Origin: Sipunculus nudus
Taxonomy: Eukaryota > Annelida > Sipuncula > Golfingiida > Sipunculidae
Assembly: GCA_026874595.1 (NCBI GenBank)
Contig: CM049308.1
Coordinates: 70,402,624-70,466,623, forward strand
Length of the DNA: 64,000 bases
Reading direction: 5' to 3'
Below the pieces are notes generated by a model. That model was not told the DNA's origin and ran no database searches. It worked only from the letters and a program-made list of their open reading frames with translations. This document shows positions 1 to 8,878 of the stretch, one piece after another; position 1 is the stretch's first letter; every line of letters starts with the position of its first letter. A program made the position numbers and the translations under genes.

Positions 1-597
1 AAAGCAGTAATATATAATGCAAATTCAAAGTACGCACCGCCGATTCAAGTTAATGTAATAATAACAAACTCAAAGGAGGGGCCCTCACAAATGTCCCGAA
101 ATCAGCGCACATTGGGCACTGTTCCGTTATCACACCACAACATAGATACTGTACAGTGATGCGTCTATAGCCACACTGAGAGTCGCAGTATGTCCCTCAC
201 CACGACTCTATGATGGTCTAATTGTAAGCGGCGTGTATCCTCTCTGGGACAATCAGCTTTCTTGCTACATCTGTTCTTTCAGCTCGGCTGCCTTGATCTT
301 GCAATTTTTTACCGAACCCCTAGCTTGCCACACTAATTCACAACAGTTATGAATAAAAACAAACCATCAAAGTAATCTCATTTTAAGTTCAATGGTCAAT
401 TTAACGTTCCCGTTCTGGTCTGAGTTACACATCATTGACTGAAGGCCTGGCCATTTAATCCCAGGTTTGACGCTATTCAGTGGCTCCACTCCTTTTTTTT
501 TAAATTTACTCATAAACATCTGACACATGATTTGCGGACCGCAGGAAACACAAAATACTGTGCCATGACGGAAAATAAACTCGTTTTTTCCCCCTTC
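1..597. other. Downstream flank of the lectin gene, nothing recognised
   Basis: Beyond the lectin 3' UTR I see no conserved coding segment. The short minus-strand frame at 367-612 overlaps the expected 3' UTR and resembles no family I know. Confidence 0.4.
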
Positions 598-603
598 TTT
601 ATT
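598..603 (-). promoter_or_regulatory. Candidate polyadenylation signal of the lectin gene
   Basis: AATAAA on the minus strand, about 180 nt downstream of the lectin stop codon. This is a reasonable 3' UTR length; chosen from position and motif only. Confidence 0.4.
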
Positions 604-784
604 GTTCGTCACAATATTTACACTGTTTCGTTTCGGTACATTTCATTGAAATGTTTATCATCAGACCTTATACAGCTACATCCTTAGAACGCTTTGTCGA
701 TTGAGGTCTGTTTAATAACATTTGACACTCTCATTTCTTTTCATATAATTGTGCCTGTCAAACATAACTTCACCACCACAGGTT

Positions 785-1413
785 CTACCTAAGCGTAGAA
801 ACGTTATCTTCGGCAATGACATTTACCTGGTTTCGCTGCTTGAAACGGCGCTTTAGTCTTAATACAAATGTCTTTACGTTGTTGTAGGTGTAGACAATAC
901 TTCTGACAATGTTGCCAGCATCCAGAACTACAACAAAGACAGCAGAGATGCAGATCAGTGTAGCGAAAGCAGATCCGATGCTGACTGCATATTCAGCCTC
1001 CGCTGTCTCTTCTTCAGATGGCAGTTCCGTCGGCATTTCGTTTTCCAAATCGAGTCTGAGTGTGGGAGTTTCTTTGCTCTCTTCTGTAATTCTCCTGCCG
1101 GTTGTTGACTGCATCTTGACATTTGCTAAAAAGGTCTCGTCTCCATTGGATGCATACATTCGCTTCGATAGGGGAGTCGATACTAAACCCACAGATGTCT
1201 TAACGGGCATCGTTTCATCGTGCCCCTGCTGTTCTGTGTTTTGTTTTAGTGATGTGGTGACTGGGTATATGAATTTCCGGGAAGGATTACTGCTCGGAGG
1301 ATCATTCGCTGGAGCTCGTTTTTCCGGAAGAAGCGAGGGCGAATCACTCGCTACAAACGGTGTTGTTACTTTAGTGGAGCTCGCTTTAACTTGAAGCATT
1401 CGAGGCCCTGTAC
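785..1413 (-). CDS. Lectin exon 6: stalk, transmembrane helix and cytoplasmic tail
   Basis: Acceptor gtcctacag at 1414, phase 1. It encodes residues 301-509 and ends at TAG (787-785). A low-complexity Ser/Thr/Pro/Glu stalk (possible O-glycosylation) is followed by an acidic juxtamembrane stretch (SEEETAEAEY), then a hydrophobic helix (A-V-S-I-G-S-A-F-A-T-L-I-C-I-S-A-V-F-V-V-V-L). The tail has basic residues (LRLKRRFKQR) directly inside, as expected for a type I membrane protein. The open frame runs on upstream to 1528, but that part is intron in this model. Confidence 0.82.
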
Positions 1414-1943
1414 CTGTAGGACCAGGACGATTATAAAATAATGTATACAAATAACACTGTACCGGTACATCTTTTATCTGTGGCAAGTGTAATATAGAGA
1501 TAATGTGTAATCGCTCAATAGTCATCATATCGTATAATTATTCCATAGTTTCACAGTAGGGATTGAAATTTATGTCCTCTGAGGTAAGTTAAAAGATTGA
1601 GCTGCATAAGGGTATTTAAATTATTATTCGACAAAGAAATGTAATTTTGTTAATCCTTGCCTTTTGGTTTTGAACATATAAAGCTGAATTTAGCTTCACA
1701 CGGGTGATTATACCAAAGTGATTTGTCAGTTTCCCGTGCGCGGGCTATATACAAACAGCGGGAATTCAAAGTCTTGTTTCCTGGTTCACCTTCAGCCCAG
1801 TGACTCCACGGTATTCGTTGTTTGTTTGACCACACCCATGTGCCCTCTACAGAAAAAGATGAGACGCACACACACACATATATATTATATATAGTTCAGT
1901 AACATTATTTCTTTAAGATAGACCATGCATAATACCTAAGGGT

Positions 1944-2013
<70 letters not shown>

Positions 2014-3522
2014 TATGTAAAGTTAACCCATGCTACAGAACCTAAAACAAATGAAATATTCGAAACAAATTAGAGACATGAATAAGTAAGTTTACTGTTA
2101 CCTTTCTCAATATCACTGCCACCAATCCAGGCATGAAAGGTACCTCTAAACAAAGAATAAACATTTCTCATTGCTAATTGGTGAATGAAATTAGACTCCT
2201 GCTCAGAGGTGACGGGAGCTAAATGACTGTTCTGTAGAGCACAACTCCGATTCGCATCACTCCACGTAAGTTTTCTTGTCTCGAATTTGTAACAGGTATT
2301 TTGTAACGTCTTCCAACCCCAGTTGCATTCCCCTGGAGAGAGTTACAAGAAAACCATGTTATGTCTATTAATTTTTTTAATCTATATGTTATTATGTTAG
2401 AAATATGCCGAGTTCATAATTAATAACTGAGTGTCATGGTTATAATTAATAAAAAAGATTATTGTCCCATGTCACTTATATCCAATAAATTATATTTCTA
2501 TTACATAAGGCATATTATCTGAACTGAAAAAATAGTCGATTGAAATTACATATTGTAAAGAACATCTACCTTTCACCTTTGTGCAAAAATATGGGAGGAT
2601 TTTATAGCAGCTTATGTCATTCCATTTGCCTCCAAGTTGGCTTCTCGAAATCACAATATGCAAACAGTTTTCTTTGTAAGCCCCATTTGGTTCTCCGTTA
2701 AGCCATTTGCTCCATATTTCAGCTGAATTAACTGACCACGTCCACGAACCATCTGTTCAAAGAAACTATAATGTTGAAAAGGCAGTCTTCTAGAACAACT
2801 GGTTAATTTGAAGCACCACGAAAGATTCGGTTTTTCTAACGTAGCTGCTGCATGGTAGCTGATCTGGGAGAAATACTAAAAAAAAATCTCTAAGTTTACC
2901 AAGCTGTGACCTCTGAGGTCCCGTTTGTCATTGGCGTATATATTTAAGATGAAAGGTTATCATCTTACTGTAAAACAACATTTAAGAAACTCTTGGCTTA
3001 TGTACCTATGAGTATGTATTCTATTCCTTCCAACTAAATTCCCATAGGTTACACTGTAAAGAATCGGTTCAGGTGATATTTTCATATAATTTCTGATTTG
3101 TATATATTTTTTATAATTTCCAACCTCTGTCAACATCACTGCCACCAGTCCAGACTTGGTCAAAAAGGCGAAGAGCCTCAGGAATTATTTGGAGTATAAA
3201 TTTAAACTGGTCGGGGGAAGTAACGTCAACTAAATGGCTGTCTAAGGATCTACATTTGTCCCTCGCGGAGTACCAGGAAGACAGAGTCGTTTCCAGCTTG
3301 TAACATTGGTTGTCGTAGCCGGCCCATCCGTCTTCACAGTTACCTTAAAAGATTTATTTAGAAACATTAATATAATCCAGAAGATAGATTTCTACCTTTC
3401 TAAATTACAAGGCATAAACATCGCTCAGAGATATACAAACCATGAAGATAGTTGCCTTTACAAAGTCCGACAAAATATAACAGGGACGACACAACAACAG
3501 CAGACATGTCTTGGGAATGCAT
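785..3522 (-). CDS. Two-CTLD transmembrane C-type lectin-like receptor (six exons)
   Basis: Spliced model on the minus strand: 3441-3522, 3125-3343, 2570-2752, 2102-2332, 1661-1846, 785-1413. The total is 1,530 nt, 509 aa plus a TAG stop. All five introns are phase 1 and the joins stay in frame. Domain order: signal peptide (about 1-23), CTLD1 (about 30-160), CTLD2 (about 163-300), Ser/Thr/Pro-rich stalk (301-440), one membrane helix (about 443-464) and a basic tail of about 45 residues. CTLD1 has EPN (121-123) and WND (144-146), the pair that binds calcium and mannose-type sugars in this family. CTLD2 has EPG and WYN at those places, so it probably does not bind sugar in the classical way. 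The tail has a Y-N-N-V sequence near the membrane that fits a YxxPhi endocytic motif. Inferred role: surface pattern-recognition or cell-adhesion receptor. I do not recognise a named orthologue. The first exon and the GC-AG intron are the least certain parts. Confidence 0.8.
1661..1846 (-). CDS. Lectin exon 5: C-terminal half of CTLD2
   Basis: Acceptor ctgtag at 1847. It encodes residues 239-301 (EGTWVW..W..W..GEPG..C..LWYNHPC...FSFICSKPK). The calcium-site motifs are degraded (EPG, WYN). No GT donor is available before the in-frame TAA. The only donor that keeps phase 1 is a GC (AAAAG|GCAAGG at 1660-1659). Confidence 0.87.
1947..2011. repeat. (TA)n microsatellite in lectin intron 4
   Basis: About 32 uninterrupted TA dinucleotides inside the 255-nt intron between the two CTLD2 exons. 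Length polymorphism is likely. Confidence 0.95.
2102..2332 (-). CDS. Lectin exon 4: N-terminal half of CTLD2
   Basis: Acceptor ctccag at 2333 and donor gtaaca at 2101. Residues 162-239 begin E-C-N-W-G-W-K and then follow the CTLD pattern (CYKF, LTWSDANRSC, SHLAPVTSEQE), ending W-I-G-G-S-D-I-E-K. It is parallel to the CTLD1 exon, so the two domains look like an exon-pair duplication. Confidence 0.9.
2570..2752 (-). CDS. Lectin exon 3: C-terminal half of CTLD1 with EPN/WND site
   Basis: Acceptor gaacag at 2753 and donor gtagat at 2569. It encodes residues 101-162 with GSWTW, then G-E-P-N (120-123), Cys130, K-W-N-D (143-146), Cys149 and Y-F-C. In C-type lectins EPN plus WND form calcium site 2 with mannose/GlcNAc/fucose-type preference. 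That specificity is family knowledge and was not tested here. Confidence 0.9.
3125..3343 (-). CDS. Lectin exon 2: N-terminal half of CTLD1
   Basis: Acceptor tttaag at 3344 and donor gttgga at 3124 (a weak donor). It encodes residues 28-101 with the CTLD pattern C30..GW..Y..CY, then SW..A...C..L..HL..V, and ends in W-T-G-G-S-D-V-D-R. The exon starts and ends in phase 1, matching the equivalent exon of CTLD2 (2102-2332). Confidence 0.88.
3441..3522 (-). CDS. Lectin exon 1: signal peptide
   Basis: ATG at 3522-3520, with a second in-frame ATG at 3507-3505. It reads 27 codons plus one base and ends at a GT donor (catG|gtttgt). The segment after the second Met (S-A-V-V-V-S-S-L-L-Y-F-V-G-L-C-K-G) is a typical secretory signal core with a plausible cleavage site after G23. 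Its phase (1) is exactly the phase the next exon needs. The following intron would be only 97 nt. This start is inferred, since no other upstream exon was found; a different 5' exon is possible. Confidence 0.6.
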
Positions 3523-6500
3523 TTCCCTATACAGCTATAGCTGCCGATTGAAAGGCTGAAAATGGCTCATAATCATGACTTAATTTGTTGTTCCCCCATT
3601 CCTGATAAACATTTTACAATAAACAGATAAACATTTTCCATTTATGAAATGAGATGTCTTTATGTAGCGTGTCATGGTTTGACACTTTGCTTTGACGGGT
3701 TTCCTTCACATATCTATTCACATATGAACTAAAGAAAATATTCCATTACAACGAGGTTAGTATGGCTCAAAAATCTGTAAACATAATAGTTTTTTCTTTT
3801 CTTTTGTGGGTTGACAACTTCATTTTGATTGCAAACATTTTCTTGACGCATCTATTTTTGCTGAGCAAATGCTCTGAAATAATTCTGTGGGTGTATTTAA
3901 ATCTGAGCGACTCTCTATTACGAGGTAACAATTACCTTTCCCGATATACCTTTAGAAATTTGATCATTACGAATCTAACCGTCTATTGGTGACTGGGGCG
4001 ACCATGGTACCGTCGTTGCTATTTTGCCGTACAAAATAAACTTTGATAAAAATCGTTCTGGAACCTTGTATCAAGTTATCGTCAGGAAACGAACCTGTGC
4101 CAGAAGTGTCAGATGGAACCTCTTTACGGAGGAAAGAGTTCTAGATGGAACCATGATTCTACCCAGAACCACATGGGTTCTTAAAAGAACTATCTAGAAC
4201 CTTTTTTCTAAGAGTGCATGCTTCCTTGCCGCACAAAATGAACGTTGATAAAAATCATTGAATTCCCAAAGCGACTCTTATATCACTAATAACATTCTTT
4301 ACTAAAATTTAAAAAGACAGTTCAAAAGTTTACATCAGACAGGGGATGTGTTGGATGCAACTGACCATGCTTTTTTTCGTAACCGATGTTAAATTATGAT
4401 TCTTTTATGTATCCGTCTCTTATCGTAACGGATGTGAAACTACATAATTGGACGGAGAGAGTTGACAATAACAACACATTTTGATTAATGCCATATGTTC
4501 AACGATGGCAAGGTAGATATCGAGACATATGAGGTAACGCAGTCACCTGAAAGACATACCTCTTTACTCAGATGTGCTATGTATAACGATCCTAAAAACC
4601 AGAGCCATGGAAAGACATATTTTTAATTTTTTTGTTGGAGATAACAGCTAGCCACCATTTTTAATGTTAGCTTAACTCCAAGTATATGTATATGTGCAGA
4701 ATTCCAGTAAGGGCTGCGGACTACGTGACAGGGCAGTAACACACTATATCTTCTCATTTTATATCCTGATGTTAACCAGACCCGGTTACACTGCACGTGC
4801 GGACCCGGGGTCAGTGATTGTCCGCATGCTGTGACATACCACCAAGGAACCCGCGAATGGCGCATTCTTTTGTGATTAAAACACGCCCGTTGGCCACGGC
4901 CTTTTTCATTAAGCCTACAGGGCGCTCATCTGGGTCTAGGCTGACAATCTCCTGGCTTTGAGTCCTCTGCTGTACAACTGCTCTACAACTAATAAGAAAA
5001 TTATCCCTGAAAAACAGATGAACATAGGCCGATGGAACGGAGTAAAAAAGCTTCATTGAAGTTCCGGAGGAAGAAAATATAATGTATAGTTTTAGCTATA
5101 TAATGTTATAAAAGCCTCGTGGGCCCGCCATACGCACTGGCGAGTACATGTGATCTCAATATCGAACTACCAATCTCGTGGGTTATTCTTAAGACAACGT
5201 ATTTTAAATGTTTGTTTTTTTTTTCAAATTTGTCCATTGCACCCTTGTAATAAGCTTACAGGAATCTGACAAACTGAATAAACAATATGGCTCAAATGTC
5301 CACTAAATGTTTTATACACAAAATTTTGATCCGTCAACATGATATGTACTACAGTTGACCAGTGTTCTCGGCCACACCATTGTTGCGCGAAAATTAGGGG
5401 TGTTACCAACCATGGGTGCCACAATACATCGCGAAATAAAGTAAGAACATTGATATCTTCAGATGTCTACATATCGATACATCCAACAGATATTTAGCCG
5501 TTAATAAACGTTTATATTGGGCTGTACAAGCCTAACTTGAGTTCTGATATAAGCCATGTTGGGGAATGTACTGCAACGCTCACCTATAATGTTGCATTGA
5601 TATCGTGCTGAACATCCCATAATCTTAAAATTAGGCTACATGTGATGAATAAACACAAAGAACACGTGCATTCACAGACCAAACTGAAAATCCGTCCCTA
5701 TGGTCACGAGTCAAATCCTATCTTGTACAAGTTGTCTTTCGTCCAGTGACCCGCTTATATTCATGCGGTCAGAAATTCAACAAATATGCAGAGCGATTTA
5801 CCAATTTGCTGAGGTGATACGGATTTTTTCGCACATGTTAGATGTTGTTAGAAAGTATACTAAAAAAAGCTAATGGTTGTTCTGGTTTCTGGTCAAGTGA
5901 CAGCGTACTTGTAGGCATTGAGGCGTGGTCAAAAATGACGAAAATATTTGCATCCTCATAGAGCCTTAAAGTTAGGTCCTGATCCTCGTTTTAAGATGTA
6001 AAGGCACTCTGACGCTAATACGCTAGTCGAAGACTCTCTGATGTCAGAGGGCCGAATATGGCTGTAACAGGTATCCTCGCATTGAACTAGCGATTGTCGG
6101 AGGCTAATAATGATCAGCGATTCAGCGCGTGGATGGCGAAACACTCATTCGGAACTCCTCGGCCGAATCCGTTGGCTTCTATAGCGAAACACTATTTGCC
6201 AAAAATATGTTAATCGGCATCTGATTGGCTAACCGCCGAATGATCACACCAACTGAACCGCCGTTTTATTATTTTTCCATAAGCGTGGGGGCTGCAACAT
6301 GGCAAACTAGCCGTGACAACCCGACTCAGAAGGCACTGATAATTAATTGGGCTGGTAAGCTTAGCCAGTAAGCTGGTCATAGACTATCTGTCAGATGGCC
6401 GGAACGGCGCTACATGGCAAACTTGAACAAATAAAGCAAGGACTTTGAATAGGAAGTCTAATACTGATAAATCTATTAATACTGATAAGTATGGTCTCGT

Positions 6501-6826
6501 GTATCGTAAGCGAAATGAGGTATCACAGTATCGTATCGTGAAATAATGCATCATTACAGACTTACAGAAAAGCCGCGATCAAAATAAACTAGTAATCCAA
6601 ACAGACCTTCACCAATATATCATGGAGAATACCTAAGGAAAAACATACATTACCGCTCAATTAATTATCAAATATAATGGTTCCCAAACAAGTTTTATTA
6701 TACTTTCTGTATAAAAGTCATAGAATGGCACTAAATCTACAGCTCACAAAGCGCCGCAGGAGGAACTTTACATGCGGAAATGTAAAGGCTTGGAAACTTA
6801 AAGATGACGTACTTTTATGACCGTAC
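3523..6826. other. Intergenic, upstream side of the lectin gene
   Basis: No coding segment with recognisable homology on either strand. It should hold the lectin promoter and possibly a 5' UTR exon, but I cannot place them. Short related motifs (ACAAAATRAAC-TTGATAAAAATC) occur near 4030 and 4238. Confidence 0.4.
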
Positions 6827-6859
6827 TACGGTGGCTCGTATAGGACATGCACAAAATTA

Positions 6860-7246
6860 TTTTTATCTCGTTCCCACGAGATAGTATCTCGTTCCCACGC
6901 GTTAGTATCTCGTGGCCACGCGATAATTATCTCGTTCCCACGCGTTAGTATCTCGTGGCCACGCGATAATTATCTCGTTCCCACGCGTTAGTATCTCGTG
7001 GCCACGCGATAATTATCTCGTTCCCACGCGTTAGTATCTCGTGGCCACGCAATAATTATCTCGTTCCCACGCGTTAGTATCTCGTGGCCACGCGATAATT
7101 ATCTCGTTCCCACGCGTTAGTATCTCGTGGCCACGCGATAATTATCTCCTTCCCACGCGTTAGTATCTCGTGGCCACGCAATAATTATCTCGTTCCCACG
7201 CGATACTATCGCGTGGCCACGCGATAATTATCGCGTGGGAACGAGA
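6860..7246. repeat. 43-bp tandem array, about 9 units
   Basis: Unit built from ATCTCGTTCCCACGCGTTAG and TATCTCGTGGCCACGCGATA. The 43-bp period is seen by the position of GTTAGTATCT at 6901, 6944 and 6987. Each unit holds the perfect palindrome CGTGGCCACG. The last unit turns over into its own inverted copy near 7200-7246. Confidence 0.92.
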
Positions 7247-7560
7247 TAAATGTAGATAGATAATACAGTAAGACCTACATCTTAAATCCTTGAGGCATGC
7301 TTCTATACACTGGATGAAGACTATGGTCAATTATTTGCATGAATTTAGAATGGAATTAATATGCTGAGACTTGAAATGATACAACGGGCACTCGTACAAC
7401 ACTCGTGGGCCATGTTTGTCTGGAGAATGTGTGAGCGTTGAAAGGGGGGGGGGGGGGGCTAGTTCCGGTAAAATATTTTTAATTATAAATGTTCACAATA
7501 TAAATTACCATTGGCAGTGAAACCAAATTTTCATTGGGGGCCCAATATTATACCCAAATA

Positions 7561-7561
<1 letters not shown>

Positions 7562-7627
<66 letters not shown>

Positions 7628-7712
7628 ATATATATTATATATACATATATATTATATATATATTATTATTTATATATATGTATACATATAAATATATATA
7701 TATATATATTTA
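7562..7712. repeat. (TA)n-rich microsatellite
   Basis: A long TA run with short interruptions (TATAATATATTATATATAC). Flanked by poly-G tracts at about 7444-7458 and 7743-7759. Confidence 0.9.
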
Positions 7713-8032
7713 TTAACAAGGGCCGTAGCCTGACACAAATGGCGGGGGGGGGGGGGGGATTTGATGGGGTAGTCCCCGACGGGGGCGGGTTGTTGGGAGG
7801 GGGTCTCACCCTCTCAAGGTTTTGAAAATTTTGAAAAACTGTATGGGTACTACTGCATTCTGGTGCATTTTATTGGTCAATGCTTATTAAGTGAAACTAC
7901 CTCCTTGTAGGGAGATTATTTGTTATTTGTCTGGCAATGGATTCATTTTCACACAGAATATCAACTTTTTTCACCGCAAATCCCGGAGTCTGCGGCCCTG
8001 TCTATATGGTACTCCAAGTACTGAGCAGAAGA

Positions 8033-8034
<2 letters not shown>

Positions 8035-8075
<41 letters not shown>

Positions 8076-8076
8076 A
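8035..8076. repeat. (TA)n(TG)n microsatellite
   Basis: TA repeat passing into TG repeat inside the inverted-repeat element. Confidence 0.85.
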
Positions 8077-8712
8077 GGATGCAAATACCCAATAATAATA
8101 GAGTGGATGTTTTTATACCCATCATTATGTTGGCTCAGCCCCCCCCCCCCCAAACGGTTTCGTCGCCTATGAGTACATAACTGAAGTTTTATTGTAGAAA
8201 GAAAAATGTGAAGGGGAAGAATGAGCAAATTTCTCGTATAAAGGTCTTCTTATCCCCTCCCCCCAGTTATAATGAAGTGGCATGGCTGAGACCTTTTGTT
8301 GTAAGCTTCTCCCTTGAGACATAACACAAACCGACATGTTGTTTACCTGTTCGGTATACCCGAAATGAAATAACCCCAACCCTAGTCCTAAAAAATAAGA
8401 TTTCTGGGAAGGTAAAATACAAACAAGTGTTTCAGCTTAATTCATGTTTGGTACACAAGGGTTTATATCACCCTTACCCTAAAACAAACTCAATACAGTT
8501 TTCCATGAACAAATAAAAATGGGCTAGTTGAACCAACGCAATGAAATGGTGAACCAACGCAATGAAAACTGCTGAAATTTACCTCAAAGCATTCGACGCA
8601 AACCCACATACAACGAAACACATACAAACAATTTAAGCTGCATCGACGCTCGATATAAAACAGACCACAGACATTCTTGTCCAAATGAGGGTTTGAGCTA
8701 TAGCATGGCATA

Positions 8713-8842
8713 CTAACGCGTGGCCACGCGATACTAACGCGTGGGAACGAGATAATTATCGCGTGGGAACGAGATACTATCTCGTGGGAACGAGATAATT
8801 ATCGCGTGGCCACGAGATACTATCGCGTGGGAACGAGATAAA
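8713..8842. repeat. Right-hand inverted array of the 43-bp repeat family
   Basis: About three units of CGCGTGGCCACG and CGTGGGAACGAGATA in the opposite orientation to 6860-7246. It joins directly to the right terminal inverted repeat. Confidence 0.9.
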
Positions 8843-8878
8843 AAATAATTTTGTGCATGTCCTATACAAGCCACCGTA

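Larger units (their letters stand above)
6827..8878. mobile_element. ~2.05-kb inverted-repeat (foldback-like) element
   Basis: The two ends are near-identical inverted copies. The left end reads TACGGTGGCTCGTATAGGAC and continues with ATGCACAAAATTATTTTT. The right end is its complement, closing with CCACCGTA at 8878. Inside each end is an array of the same palindromic units (TCTCGTTCCCACG and CGTGGCCACG). The centre has (TA)n, poly-G and unrelated AT-rich sequence, and no transposase frame. TA at both tips could be a target duplication or part of the repeat. Best read as a non-autonomous DNA element; the family is unknown. Confidence 0.75.

Noticed and set aside
367-612. 81-aa minus-strand open frame
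   Set aside because: Overlaps the expected 3' UTR and polyadenylation signal of the lectin gene; no homology seen.
909-1394. 161-aa plus-strand open frame
   Set aside because: Exactly antisense to the lectin stalk/membrane exon; Ser/Val-rich from complement of that exon, no domain.
1414-1528. Upstream part of the 247-aa minus-strand frame as a real start (Met at 1528)
   Set aside because: It lies upstream of a strong phase-matched acceptor at 1414 and has no CTLD or signal features; better explained as intron read-through.
4900-5000. tRNA-like segment on the minus strand (TAGAGCAGTTGTACAGCAGAGGACTCAAA)
   Set aside because: Resembles a D-arm/anticodon arm, but no acceptor stem or B box can be paired.
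4623-5056. Overlapping minus-strand frames as upstream lectin exons
   Set aside because: No signal peptide, CTLD pattern or phase-1 donor that would join to 3343; the 3441-3522 exon fits better.
6860-7246. CRISPR-like array
   Set aside because: Repeats are head-to-tail without unique spacers, in animal DNA; it is a 43-bp satellite.
7534-7716. Tyr/Ile repeat peptide frame
   Set aside because: Pure translation of a TA microsatellite.
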